From: Acidobacteria bacterium 28-9
GTDB lineage: Bacteria > Acidobacteriota > Blastocatellia > Pyrinomonadales > Pyrinomonadaceae
DNA length: 64,000 nt
Assembly: GCA_002050355.1 (NCBI GenBank)
Contig: MWYY01000058.1
Location: forward strand, 32,933-96,932
Direction of reading: 5' to 3'
Shown here piece by piece: positions 52,827-62,671 of this stretch (its first letter is position 1; every line of letters begins with the position of its first letter). Both the position numbers and the translations under genes were made by a program. The notes beneath the pieces were generated by a model. The model made no database searches and was not told the DNA's origin. It saw only the letters and a list, made by a program, of their open reading frames with translations.

Positions 52827-53662
52827 AAAAAGGGCAATACAAATCTTGTAACCGAAGCCGATTTAGCTTCGGAGAAATATATTATCGAAAAAATAAAATC
52901 GTATTACCCGAAACATTCGATTTTAGCCGAAGAATCCGGCGCATCTGACGAGAGGAACGGAAACGCCTGGAAATGGATAATTGACCCGCTCGACGGAACG
53001 ACAAATTTCGCGCACGGTTATCCGTGCTGGTGCGTAACCTTAGCCGTCGAATATAAAGATGAAATAGTCTTCGGCGTTACATTTGACCCAACGCGCGACG
53101 AAATCTTTGCCGCTGAAAAAGGGCAGGGCGCAACTTTGAACGGAAGGAAAATTCAGGTTTCGGAGACAGAAAAACTCGGCGAAGCGCTGCTGGTTACAGG
53201 CTTTCCATACGACGCTTCGGAGCGTGAAAATTTTGCGCGCCACTTTACCGAATTTACACATAAAGCTCGCGGAATCAGGCGCGACGGTTCGGCGGCGATT
53301 GATATGGCATATGTCGCCTGCGGGCGTTTTGACGGTTTCTGGGAAGAAGGTTTGAATGCATGGGACGTTGCTGCCGGAGTTTTGCTAATCGAAGAAGCAG
53401 GCGGGCGCGTTTCTTATTACGACGATTCGCCGTTCAGCATTTACGCGCCGCCGATTTGTGCCGATAACGGCTTGATACATGCGGAAATGCTGGTTATTTT
53501 AGATTGAATTTTAACCGATAATTTTCCGCCCTTTTAGTCTTCTTTGTCCGTGTGATAACCTATTTTTATCAAATTAAAAAATTAAAATTTAGTATCTGAA
53601 ATTCAAGATTTGTGGTTGACGATTTGTAATCTAGAATCCAAAATCCAAAATCCAAAATCGAA

Positions 53663-54532
53663 ATGAGTTGGTTTAGCCGAAACAAGCCGAAGCTGGAAGA
53701 GCAAAACGACGAAGAAAAGCGCGTCAAAACCGAAGGCATTTTCGTTAAATGTCTCGAATGCGAAAACCCGCTTTATAAACGTGAACTGAAAGAATCTCTG
53801 CAAGTCTGCACGCATTGCGGCTATCATTTTCGGCTTGACGCGCGAAGCCGTCTGAACTCGATTTTTGACGAAGGAGAATACGAAAAGCTCGACGAAGAAA
53901 TAACGTCCACCGACCCGCTCGGATTCGTTGACACAAAACCATATATCGAGAGAATAGAACAGGCGAAGAAAGCGTCAGGTTTGCCTGAAGCGATTGTTTC
54001 CGGGAAGGGAAAAGTCGGCGGGCATCTCGCCTACGCAGGTGCGATGGATATGAGTTTTATCGGCGGTTCGATGGGTTCGGCGGTCGGCGAAAAAATCACG
54101 CGCCTGATTGAAAGAGCAATTGAAACACGCGGAGCAGTGATAATTTTTGCAGCTTCGGGTGGCGCGCGGATGCAGGAAGGAACTTTGTCTCTAATGCAGA
54201 TGGCGAAAATCTCCGCCGCACTCTCGCAGTTTCACGACGCTCGTCTGCCGTTTATATCGGTTTTAACCGACCCGACAACCGGCGGCGTTACGGCGAGTTT
54301 TGCAATGCTCGGAGATGTGATTATCGGCGAACCGAAAGCATTAATCGGTTTTGCCGGACCGCGCGTTATCGAGCAGACGATTCGCCAAAAACTACCGAAA
54401 GGCTTTCAGCGTTCCGAATTTCTTCTCGAACACGGAATGCTCGATATGGTCGTTGACCGCCGCGAAATGCGCGACACGATTATTCGTCTGCTAAATTTTA
54501 TGATGAATGCGAAAATAAAGGCAAACAGTTAA
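53663..54532 (+). CDS. accD: Acetyl-CoA carboxylase carboxyltransferase beta subunit
   Basis: 289 aa, normal length. Transfers CO2 from biotin to acetyl-CoA to make malonyl-CoA for fatty acids, as a complex with AccA. The zinc ribbon is intact (CLECENPLYKRELKES, then CTHCGYH), and the crotonase-like core is present (ARMQEGTLSLMQMAKISAAL, then VLTDPTTGGVTASFAMLGDV and GFAGPRVIEQTIRQKLPKGF). The spacer before it holds the AT-rich CCAAAATC repeat. folC follows in the same direction after 30 bp, the order seen in many bacteria. Confidence 0.95.
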   Translation: MSWFSRNKPKLEEQNDEEKRVKTEGIFVKCLECENPLYKRELKESLQVCTHCGYHFRLDARSRLNSIFDEGEYEKLDEEITSTDPLGFVDTKPYIERIEQAKKASGLPEAIVSGKGKVGGHLAYAGAMDMSFIGGSMGSAVGEKITRLIERAIETRGAVIIFAASGGARMQEGTLSLMQMAKISAALSQFHDARLPFISVLTDPTTGGVTASFAMLGDVIIGEPKALIGFAGPRVIEQTIRQKLPKGFQRSEFLLEHGMLDMVVDRREMRDTIIRLLNFMMNAKIKANS

Positions 54533-54562
54533 TGGTGATCGAGGAATAGTTTTATTTGATAA

Positions 54563-55870
54563 ATGAATTTTCAAGAATCTCTCGATTATCTTTATGGTCT
54601 TGGAAATGAAGTTTCGACAATGAAACTCGGTCTGGAGAATATCGCCAAACTTCTCGCCGCGCTAGGAAATCCAGAAAAAAAGTATTTCAAAGTTCAAGTT
54701 GCCGGAACAAACGGTAAGGGTTCGACGTGCGCATTTCTGGAAGCGATTTGCGTTTCCGCCGGCATCGAAATTGGTTTGACGACTTCGCCACATCTGGTTT
54801 CAATCACTGAGCGAATAAAAATCAATGGCAAAGAAATAAACAAAGAAAATTTTGCCCGGCATGCGACGAAAATCAGGGAAACATCCAAATATTTAGTTTT
54901 AGAAAAAAAACTTGAAACAGTTCCGACGTTTTTTGAGCAAATAACTGCAAGTGCCTTGCTCGCTTTTGCCGAAGCAAAAATTGAGCTTGCGATTTTGGAA
55001 ACAGGTTTGGGCGGAAGATTTGATGCGACCACGGCGGCGCTAGCTGAAATCATAGCCATAACGCCGATTGATTTTGATCATCAGCAAGTTTTAGGCAACT
55101 CACTCGATAAAATTGCAGCAGAAAAGGCGGCGATTATTCGTAAAGACACAAAGCTAATTGTCGCGGCGCAAGGAAAAGAAGTTGAAAAAGTGGTTTTTGA
55201 GCGTTGCGCTATCTTTGGCGTTAAACCAAACATAGCAAATTTTGCATGCGAAATTGTCGGAAAGAGAAAAGGAAAGTTTATCGTTGATTTTCTAACTGAA
55301 GAGGCAAAATATGAAAACGTAAAATTGAATCTTCCCGGCAGGCATCAAATCGAAAACGCCAAAATCGCAATTTTATTGGCTGAAGCTTTGCAGGAAAACT
55401 TCAAAATTACAAAAGAAAATATAATCGACGGCTTGCAAACGGCGGTTCACAAGGGAAGGTTGGAGTTTTCGGAAAATATTTTGTACGACGGCGCGCATAA
55501 CATTTCGGGTGCAAGGGCTTTGCGGGAATTTCTCGACGAATTTGTTGAACAACCGTTAACGATTGTTTTCGGCGCGATGAAAGACAAGGATTTGCGTGAA
55601 ATTGCGGATATACTTTTTCCTATAGCCGATAAATTGATTTTTACGAAAATTGATAATTCTCGTTCGATGGAAACAACGGAATTGTTAAATTTTTTGCCGG
55701 AAAACTTTGATATTGCAAATGTATTTCAAACTGAAACCGTAAAAGAAGCACTAGAGTTGGCAAGGAAGACTGCTTCAGAAAAAGATTTGATTTGCGTTAC
55801 CGGCTCGCTCTACCTTGTCGGCGAAATGCAGAAACATTTAGCAGATAACAGTAAGTTGAATGCGGTTTGA
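54563..55870 (+). CDS. folC: Folylpolyglutamate synthase / dihydrofolate synthase
   Basis: 435 aa. Adds glutamate to dihydropteroate or folate with ATP. The Mur-ligase-like fold has the P loop VAGTNGKGSTCAFLEAI, TSPHLVSITERIKING, the LETGLGGRFDATTA block, and the C-terminal substrate domain DGAHNISGARALREFL. The gene is downstream of accD on the same strand and is the last chromosomal gene before the integrated element. Confidence 0.95.
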   Translation: MNFQESLDYLYGLGNEVSTMKLGLENIAKLLAALGNPEKKYFKVQVAGTNGKGSTCAFLEAICVSAGIEIGLTTSPHLVSITERIKINGKEINKENFARHATKIRETSKYLVLEKKLETVPTFFEQITASALLAFAEAKIELAILETGLGGRFDATTAALAEIIAITPIDFDHQQVLGNSLDKIAAEKAAIIRKDTKLIVAAQGKEVEKVVFERCAIFGVKPNIANFACEIVGKRKGKFIVDFLTEEAKYENVKLNLPGRHQIENAKIAILLAEALQENFKITKENIIDGLQTAVHKGRLEFSENILYDGAHNISGARALREFLDEFVEQPLTIVFGAMKDKDLREIADILFPIADKLIFTKIDNSRSMETTELLNFLPENFDIANVFQTETVKEALELARKTASEKDLICVTGSLYLVGEMQKHLADNSKLNAV

Positions 55871-56105
55871 GATTCTCGACCGCCCGCTTTTCTTTTGGCG
55901 GGAATTCAAGTTTAATAATTTAAACAAATAAACTTGAGAAATTAACCTGAAAATTTGAACTTAAATTTATGTATAAATTGGTAATAAATCCTTTGCTCCA
56001 CTAATTACATAAGTTGTCTATTTTCAATACTTACCTATGAATTCAAGAACCCTTAAATTCCTGCTGTACCCGATAGTGTAGCCATTCGCTGCTAAACTTA
56101 CCTTT

Positions 56106-57155
56106 TTAGACTGCTTTTGCTAAAGACATTTTCTTGATTGCCTCTGTTTTGAGAGTTTCAGACGGGTGGGCATATCGAGTAACCATTTGTAGGTTTGAAT
56201 GACCTAGAAGGGAAGCCAACACAACTAAATCAACTCCGCTTTCAATTGCCCGCGTTGCGAATGTATGACGGCAATCATAAAGTCGGAAATCAAATTTTAA
56301 CTTCTTGATAACTTCCCGGTGTAAAACATTCAGAGTTGTAACGGGTGGGTTGCCGTCAATGTCATTTAAGGGGAAAAGAAATTCGTTCCTAAAAAAACCA
56401 AATCTTTTTTCCAGAATATTTATTGCCGTGTCGGTTAAATGAATTTGTCTAATTGAAGATTTCGTTTTGCCTTTTGCGACTTTCAAAAACCCTTTCTCGA
56501 TTGAGACATCCTGCTTTTGGAGATTATAAACTTCGCCACATCTTAGCCCGGTTTCAAGCATTAAGGTTGCTACATCACGGAGAGGCTGCGCGGCGGCAAG
56601 CAAATATCGAATCTGTTCTTCTTTTGAAATAACGTGGAAGCTTCGGGCATTTGCTTTTAATTGTTTGATTTTTCTGGTTGAATTCTCTAGCAGCACATTA
56701 GCATCGAACAATCTTCTAAAAATCATTTTCAAAGCCGTCAAATCTCTATTTACTGTTTCTCTGGTTATTTTCTCCTTTGTCTTACGAGACGTTTGATTAC
56801 ATCTCCAGACAAGGAAGTTCTCGACATCTTTTGCCGTTATACGGTCAACCCTTACGGTTCCAAAATACTTTTCAAGTGCCTTGCACGAAAACTCATATCG
56901 GTAGAAAGTGCCTTTCGCGCCCGAGTGTTTTATTGCTAGCCACTTTAGAAAGTCCTGTACGGCTTCTCTAAATGTTGGTGCCTTTTCTTTTGGCTTAATG
57001 CCAATCTTGCCAAGCGCAAGCTGTGTTCTATAAGCAGATTCGACAGTTGCCGCATCGCGTTTGTTTGCGACCTTTGTTGATTTTTGGATAAGCTCGCCGT
57101 CAAAGACGAACTTCATCCACCAGTATTTTGAGTTTGGGCGTTTATAAAGTGCCAT
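56106..57155 (-). CDS. Tyrosine recombinase (phage-type integrase)
   Basis: 349 aa. Arm-binding N terminus (YWWMKFVFDGELIQKSTKVA), core-binding domain, and catalytic domain with Arg in ETGLRCGEVYNL, the H-x-x-R box in YDCRHTFATRAI, and the Tyr nucleophile box LLGHSNLQMVTRYAH. Complete and probably active. It reads toward the folC end of the element, consistent with an attL nearby. The next gene upstream (57159) starts within 3 bp, so they are co-transcribed. Confidence 0.93.
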   Translation of the reverse strand: MALYKRPNSKYWWMKFVFDGELIQKSTKVANKRDAATVESAYRTQLALGKIGIKPKEKAPTFREAVQDFLKWLAIKHSGAKGTFYRYEFSCKALEKYFGTVRVDRITAKDVENFLVWRCNQTSRKTKEKITRETVNRDLTALKMIFRRLFDANVLLENSTRKIKQLKANARSFHVISKEEQIRYLLAAAQPLRDVATLMLETGLRCGEVYNLQKQDVSIEKGFLKVAKGKTKSSIRQIHLTDTAINILEKRFGFFRNEFLFPLNDIDGNPPVTTLNVLHREVIKKLKFDFRLYDCRHTFATRAIESGVDLVVLASLLGHSNLQMVTRYAHPSETLKTEAIKKMSLAKAV

Positions 57156-57158
57156 TTT

Positions 57159-57896
57159 TTACTCCTGATTTTTGTATTTATCAAGCAATGCCTCTTGTCT
57201 TGATTTGCGTTCTAATTCTTTCTCTTGCTTTCTTTGTTGGTATCTTTCTTGGCGTTTGGCGTTTATCGTTTCTTTATTTTTTTTACGGGATCTTCGTTGG
57301 CGTAAAGCATTTAGACAACGATCAGAACAAGTGAACGAGTTTTTATATTTCGCCCAAAAGACGCACTTACAAATTGCACATCTTCGCAAGCGGCTGTCAT
57401 CAAATTCGCCGATTAGTGTCCCTAAGCCAGTTTTTTGAAGTTTTCCGTTTACATCTCTATAAACCAATGTTCTAAGAGGTAAAGGGCAACCTATCCAATC
57501 AAAAAAATCATTTGGATGCTCACGCTCTATTTCTAAGCGACCCAAAAGGGTAAGCATTGAGTCTCTCATTTCAAAGTATTCAAAATATTCATCAGCCATT
57601 TTTTGTAGATAAAAATTGCGAGTTCGTTCATCTGTTTCCGATGACACTTTGTCGAAGCCGCTTATAAATTCTAAATGCTTCTTAAACTTGGGGGGGGTAT
57701 ATTTCAGACAGTCTCTTAAAGCATCTGTTTTAGTTAAACCGCGTTCTGTTAGGAACTGTAATGACTGCATTTGAAAATCTGGCGGAATTAAGTTGACTTG
57801 ATAAATTAAATCTTCAAGTTTATTGGGGCATCGGTATTTCGCTCGCGATTGTTTTTCTTTCCGCTCACCCTCTTTGTTACTCTTCTTTTTTCGCAT
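57159..57896 (-). CDS. Hypothetical zinc-finger protein of the integrated element
   Basis: 245 aa. A CGNR-like zinc finger lies near residues 165-195 (RLRRCAICKCVFWAKYKNSF, then CSDRCLNALRQRRSR), and both ends are strongly basic (KEKQSRAKYRCPNK, and a KR-rich tail). The middle is helical and unrecognised. It is co-transcribed with the integrase and divergent from the excisionase-like gene. It may be a regulator of the element; function unknown. Confidence 0.7.
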   Translation of the reverse strand: MRKKKSNKEGERKEKQSRAKYRCPNKLEDLIYQVNLIPPDFQMQSLQFLTERGLTKTDALRDCLKYTPPKFKKHLEFISGFDKVSSETDERTRNFYLQKMADEYFEYFEMRDSMLTLLGRLEIEREHPNDFFDWIGCPLPLRTLVYRDVNGKLQKTGLGTLIGEFDDSRLRRCAICKCVFWAKYKNSFTCSDRCLNALRQRRSRKKNKETINAKRQERYQQRKQEKELERKSRQEALLDKYKNQE

Positions 57897-58054
57897 ACAC
57901 GGTTTTGTGCGTCTTTTTTACTTAAAAATGTGTGACGAGATTAAGTTGTGTTTTAGTTAAAATACCCTTGATTTGCGCTATCCTAGAGAGTAACATAACT
58001 GCATCACTTGTTACAAGTTGAAAACAAAAATACGTTACTATGAGGAGTTTATAA

Positions 58055-58279
58055 ATGAATCTGGGAGTGTTAGAAAAAACTGAAACGGTAACGGCAAAAC
58101 GACTTGCCTACGGACTAGACGAACTGGCGGAAATGACCGGGCTTAGCGTGGCATTTTTGCGAAAACTTGCCCGCGCCGGAACTTTGAAAACTCGGAAGTT
58201 TGGGGCGCGGCGGATGGTATTAGACGCCGACTTGCAGGAATTTTTAAAAGGAGAAACAACAGAAGTCAAAACTAATTAA
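58055..58279 (+). CDS. Excisionase/MerR-type HTH protein
   Basis: 74 aa. A winged-helix excisionase motif (LAYGLDELAEMTGLSVAFLR, then LARAGTLKTRKFGARRMVLD), typical of HTH_17 proteins next to integrases. It is the first gene of the rightward operon and likely helps excision or controls transcription from the divergent region 57897-58054, which contains several short inverted repeats. Confidence 0.85.
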   Translation: MNLGVLEKTETVTAKRLAYGLDELAEMTGLSVAFLRKLARAGTLKTRKFGARRMVLDADLQEFLKGETTEVKTN

Positions 58280-58290
58280 CGAGGTGAAAA

Positions 58291-58590
58291 ATGACAAATA
58301 CAAACAAAAACGCGCCAATCCCGGCAAGGAATGACGCGCTTACTAAAAAAAGTGACGAACCAAATCAACAACCTAACCTTAACCTAAACGTGTGCGATTT
58401 TCAATACAAAACCTACGGGCAATCCAAATTGTCGCACACCACTGCTTTCGCGTGTGATGAATGCTCGGCACCGCTGCACCTGTATGGCGCGAACTTCATT
58501 GAGTCCTGCACTAGCGGACAGGTAAACATTTTGCGCGTACTCTGCGACCTGCACGCAGAAGAGTTCGGTTTTTTGGAGGGTTCAGCATGA
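58291..58590 (+). CDS. Small zinc-binding hypothetical protein
   Basis: 99 aa. A Cys-rich stretch (AFACDECSAPLHLYGANFIE, then CTSGQVNILRVLCDLH) could bind zinc; no family is recognised. It lies 11 bp after the excisionase-like gene and its stop overlaps the replicase start by 4 nt, so it is translated with it. Confidence 0.65.
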   Translation: MTNTNKNAPIPARNDALTKKSDEPNQQPNLNLNVCDFQYKTYGQSKLSHTTAFACDECSAPLHLYGANFIESCTSGQVNILRVLCDLHAEEFGFLEGSA

Positions 58591-61500
58591 CACTTCAAAA
58601 AATCAAAGACGCGCTAGACTCTTTAGAGCTGACATACCGAACCGAGAGGGACGGTTCACTAATCACAGACTGCCCAGTTTGCGAACTCGAAAACAAAGGC
58701 GCAGGCAAGCTCAAGGTATTTTCTGACGGGCGAGTCGCCTGCTATCGTTTCGCAGGAATCGACCGAGGCGAACACCGAAAAGAAATTCTCGACTCGTTTC
58801 GCGCCGAACACGAGAAAACTTCGAGCGAGCGGAGCGCGTTTATCACAGAAACGCTTTTCGACGGCTCTCTGACTATTGAAATCGAGCGCGCGGCGCGTGA
58901 CCGTCAAACCATTACGGCTCGCAACTGCGATTCCGTGCTGCACGTCGACGCCTTCAACTTAGCGGACGCTGGACGGCGCTCGAAGTTTATTCGTGCTCTC
59001 TCTCTCGACCCAGACAAGGTGTCGGTCCTTACAACAACTCTCGTGCAGCTGGCGGACAGATTCGCCAGCGCCGAAAAAGCGCTCGACAAGGGCGAAGGTC
59101 CGCAAAAAAAGAAAGTTCTGTTTGCCGCGCTTGCCGACGGACGGCGAGCCGAGCTGACTTCTCAAGGATTTGCCGTCTACGACCCGTCGCGCGGCGAGAC
59201 TACTTACGAGCATACATTGACGGACGATGACGGCACGGTTTACGAGGCAGGGCTTACGGCATCAGAAGCTGAAAAAATGGGCATCTATATGCCGTCCGGC
59301 GTTGAGGAATACGGAGACCTGGCATCGCTTAACGCTTCGATTATCCAGTACATTGACCGCTATGTGGATTTGAAGGAACTCGACTTGCAAATTGCCGCGA
59401 AATATCCGCTCATCTCGTATCAGACAGAAAAATTGTTTGAGATTTGCTATTTGCGAGCCGTAGGAAAGTCCGGCAACGGAAAGTCCCGCTTCGCTCAGAC
59501 AATCGGCTTGATCTGCCGCTATCCGATCGCATGTGTCGGCATCAGCGCGGCGGCACTGTTTCGCACAATCGATTTATATAGACCGACGCTGATTGTCGAC
59601 GAGTTTAACGTCGCGGCGGAAGGCGAAGACTCCGAGCTTTTGATGAAAATCCTTAATGCCGGAGTATCACGCTTCGCTAAAGTCCTGCGAGCCGGAACGA
59701 AAGAGACGAACTTCGCCCCTGTCGGGTTTGACCCGTTCGGCGCGAAAATTCTCGCCGGATTGAATTATACCAACTCTCCGGCGTTTGAAAGCAGGACGCA
59801 TCCTGTCCGGCTCGAAGAAACGCGGCGCAACGACATCAGTTTGCAGATGCTGCCCGAAATGCTCGCTGAAGCCGAAAGCATCCGCAACAAGCTGACGCTA
59901 TGGCGTCTGCGGACCTTTGATGAAAGCAATCTGGACCGCTCGAAACAGTCCGAGCAGGAGCTTAAGGACGCCGGAGGCATCCGCAAGCGGCTCATTCAAC
60001 TCGCCATACCTATTTACTCGGTTCTCGACTCCGACGAAATCAAAGCCGACTTTATCCGCCGTCTGCAGTCTCGAACCGAAGACGCTGCGAGCCAGTCAGC
60101 AGAGACCATCGAGGGGCAACTAGCTCGCGCTGTTCATTCGAGATTGTTCACGGAGACGGGCACGGGCGAAAATGTCGTGACGGTAATGCGCGAATACTCG
60201 CCGGAGATTTTCTGCGGAGTCGAAGGCAAACCAGACGAGAGATTGACTACATCGTCGATTTCCGAAGAGGTCAACAAGGGACTAACGGACAAAGAGAGTC
60301 ACGACGCTCGATATATCGGAAAAGTTCTCTCGAATATGGATTTGAAGTCTGCGCGCGTCAGCAGGCGGGCAAGCCCGGCATACAAGCAGCGCGCTCTGAA
60401 TTTTAACTCTCAGAGGCTCATTTCGATGTTCGCGGAGTACAGATTGCCATTCCCGCCAGATTTTGATGGGGGCAATGGGGGCAGTGACGCAAATCCTTCA
60501 GAGACAACAATTATCCTGCCCCCATCAGATTCGAATAACGCCCCTGACGCAGTCTCATGGGGGCAAGATAACTACAAGAATACAAACGACTTACACGACT
60601 GCCCCCGTTGCCCCCATCAAAAACCGGACGAAACAGGAAACGGTGAAACACACACCTCTTTTTCGACTGATTTAGTAGCACTCGATACTGAGACTGAAGT
60701 GTTCAATAAAAAACTAGGTATTGACCACAGAAACGCAAAAATGATCGGTATGAGTTTGTCCTACGACGGACAACTTGCAGACTACTCGACCGACAAAGAT
60801 TCGTGGAATTTCTTAATGCCGGACATTGAACAAACAGTCATCTTTCATAACGCCAAGTTTGATTTTGGAGTTTTGCAGCGTGCCGGACTGCCAGTGCCGC
60901 GCTTATTTGAAGACACGCTTGTTGCCGCTCACCTTTTAGATGAGAACAATGCACACGGATTAAAGCCTCTGTCAAAAAAACATCTTGGAATTGATGACCC
61001 TATAACATTTGAAGAAGCCGATAGGATGCGGCTGCTTGACCCTGAAGTTTTTGCTAAATACGCACGCAACGACGCCCGCTATACTTTCCGGCTTTGGGAG
61101 CAATTCCAAAAGGAATTGGGCGACCAGGAATTACGAACCGTCTATGAAATGGAAAAGCATCTGCTTCCCGTCGTAATGCGGATGGAAGATCGCGGAATGA
61201 AGCTAGATATAAAATCTTTGGCTGCGATTGAACGCGAAGTTAAAGCAGAATCAGCACGGTTAAAAACTGAAATTTTCGACCTTGCCGGAATGGAGTTTGA
61301 ACTAAACAAACCACTATCGGTTGGAGTTGTTCTCTTTGATAAACTTGGTTTGAAATGTCCGAAACAGACTGCCAAAGGCGCACGCAGCGTTGACAGCGAA
61401 TCATTAAAAGAAATCGCGCATCCTCTTGCAGTAAAGATTCTGGAATACCGCTCGATAGACAAGCTCGCCAATACATTTATTAAAGTCTTGCCAAAATTCG

Positions 61501-62330
61501 CTGATGAAAACGGACGCATCCATCCTGAGTTTAAGCCACTCGGAGCGGCAACCGGACGTTTTTCTTGCGCTTCGCCAAACGTGCAGCAGATTCCAGGCAG
61601 AAGCGAACTCGGACGTGCCATCCGGCGTGCCTTCATTTGCGAACCAGGAAACAAGTTGATTGTCGCTGATTTCTCGCAGATGGAGTTAAGAGTACTTGCG
61701 CATTACAGCCAGGACGAAACACTGCTCAAAGCCTATTGCAACGGCGAAGAAACGGACTTGCACACCATCACGGCGCAAAAGATATTCGGCAGGACGGATG
61801 TCGATAAAAACGAGCGCGGCATTGCCAAGATGATTAACTTCGGAATCGCTTACGGCATAACCGATGTCGGTCTTTACAGACGTTTGACGACAACCGGAAT
61901 AGATACCACGCCGAAAGACTGCAAGCGGTACATTTCGGATTATTTCAAAACCTATAAGGGCGTCAAAAGTTTTTTAACTAAAGTTGATAAAACCATCCGA
62001 ACTCGCGGTTATGTCAAAAATCTGTTTGGCAGAAGACGCCGATTAAAAGGAAACAACGCACGCGAAATCCGTCAAGCGCAAAACTTCATCATTCAAGCCA
62101 CGTCCGCCGATTTAGTGAAACGGTCGATGGTTGCGCTCGATAGCAAACTTCCAGACGGCGCACAACTAATCTCAATGGTTCACGACGAACTGATTATTGA
62201 ATGCCGCAGCGATAACGCCGAAGACGTTCTAGGCATTGTCGTTGAAGTAATGCAGGACACGCCCGAAGGATTCAACGTGCCTATGCCAGTTGACGCTCAC
62301 ATTGTTGATTGCTGGGCAGATGCTAAATAA
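58587..62330 (+). CDS. Primase-helicase-like protein fused to a family A DNA polymerase (single-chain replicase)
   Basis: 1247 aa. N terminus: a zinc motif (TDCPVCELENKGAGKLKVFS, then CYRFAGIDRG) like those before phage primases. Residues ~290-340: ATPase with Walker A in AVGKSGNGKSRFAQ and Walker B in TLIVDEFNV. A Gly/Ser/Asn-rich linker (~618-690) encoded by G-rich repeats leads to a 3'-5' exonuclease (VALDTETE near 696, IFHNAKFDFGVL, YARNDARYTF). The polymerase follows: motif A DFSQMELRVLAHYS near 1027, motif B RGIAKMINFGIAYG near 1075, and motif C VHDELIIE near 1199. All catalytic residues are present; there is no 5' nuclease domain. It could prime, unwind and copy the element's own DNA. 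Confidence 0.85.
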   Translation: MTLQKIKDALDSLELTYRTERDGSLITDCPVCELENKGAGKLKVFSDGRVACYRFAGIDRGEHRKEILDSFRAEHEKTSSERSAFITETLFDGSLTIEIERAARDRQTITARNCDSVLHVDAFNLADAGRRSKFIRALSLDPDKVSVLTTTLVQLADRFASAEKALDKGEGPQKKKVLFAALADGRRAELTSQGFAVYDPSRGETTYEHTLTDDDGTVYEAGLTASEAEKMGIYMPSGVEEYGDLASLNASIIQYIDRYVDLKELDLQIAAKYPLISYQTEKLFEICYLRAVGKSGNGKSRFAQTIGLICRYPIACVGISAAALFRTIDLYRPTLIVDEFNVAAEGEDSELLMKILNAGVSRFAKVLRAGTKETNFAPVGFDPFGAKILAGLNYTNSPAFESRTHPVRLEETRRNDISLQMLPEMLAEAESIRNKLTLWRLRTFDESNLDRSKQSEQELKDAGGIRKRLIQLAIPIYSVLDSDEIKADFIRRLQSRTEDAASQSAETIEGQLARAVHSRLFTETGTGENVVTVMREYSPEIFCGVEGKPDERLTTSSISEEVNKGLTDKESHDARYIGKVLSNMDLKSARVSRRASPAYKQRALNFNSQRLISMFAEYRLPFPPDFDGGNGGSDANPSETTIILPPSDSNNAPDAVSWGQDNYKNTNDLHDCPRCPHQKPDETGNGETHTSFSTDLVALDTETEVFNKKLGIDHRNAKMIGMSLSYDGQLADYSTDKDSWNFLMPDIEQTVIFHNAKFDFGVLQRAGLPVPRLFEDTLVAAHLLDENNAHGLKPLSKKHLGIDDPITFEEADRMRLLDPEVFAKYARNDARYTFRLWEQFQKELGDQELRTVYEMEKHLLPVVMRMEDRGMKLDIKSLAAIEREVKAESARLKTEIFDLAGMEFELNKPLSVGVVLFDKLGLKCPKQTAKGARSVDSESLKEIAHPLAVKILEYRSIDKLANTFIKVLPKFADENGRIHPEFKPLGAATGRFSCASPNVQQIPGRSELGRAIRRAFICEPGNKLIVADFSQMELRVLAHYSQDETLLKAYCNGEETDLHTITAQKIFGRTDVDKNERGIAKMINFGIAYGITDVGLYRRLTTTGIDTTPKDCKRYISDYFKTYKGVKSFLTKVDKTIRTRGYVKNLFGRRRRLKGNNAREIRQAQNFIIQATSADLVKRSMVALDSKLPDGAQLISMVHDELIIECRSDNAEDVLGIVVEVMQDTPEGFNVPMPVDAHIVDCWADAK

Positions 62331-62393
62331 AAGGAATGGTAAGTATAGGCTCGACCAATAAAAGACGCTCACAGAGCAAGGAAAAAACTAACA

Positions 62394-62666
62394 ATGAATG
62401 AAGAAAATAACGAAATGGAATTGCCTTTACAAGCAATAAAAAACCAGCCGGAACTTTACGCGCAGATTCCGGCGGCAACAAAAATATCGCTTGGAATTTA
62501 TCAAAACGACAAGCAAAACGCCGTACACACCGGCTTGACGGCAGACGAACATTTGAGGTTGCGCGGCTTAAAGCTAAGCGTCGCCAAAGACAATTTACCC
62601 CCGAGCGAAAGGATATCCAAATCACTCGAAATCCAAAACTTTGAAAAAAAATTAACAGGAGAATAA
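62394..62666 (+). CDS. Small hypothetical protein of the element
   Basis: 90 aa, not recognised. Largely helical (EEHLRLRGLKLSVAKDNLPP-type segment near the end), no Cys, no signal. It follows the replicase by 64 bp and precedes a beta-rich protein. It may belong to the packaging or structural module; function unknown. Confidence 0.6.
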   Translation: MNEENNEMELPLQAIKNQPELYAQIPAATKISLGIYQNDKQNAVHTGLTADEHLRLRGLKLSVAKDNLPPSERISKSLEIQNFEKKLTGE

Positions 62667-62671
62667 ATAAA

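Larger units (their letters stand above)
47978..53507 (+). pseudogene. suhB: Inositol-monophosphatase-family gene interrupted by an IS1-type transposon
   Basis: The 5' part (47978-48066, MLNFAIETAREAGQILLEKF, then GRKINVSKK) and the 3' part (52827-53507) together give an intact IMPase. Removing the element and one copy of AAAAAGGG rejoins SKKGNTNLVTEADLASEKYI in frame. The 3' part holds the metal-binding WIIDPLDGTTNFAHGYPCWC and the late motif NAWDVAAGVLLIEEAGGRVS. IMPases hydrolyse inositol phosphates and related sugar phosphates (SuhB type). As it stands, neither fragment carries a full active site, so the gene is inactive in this clone. Confidence 0.94.
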
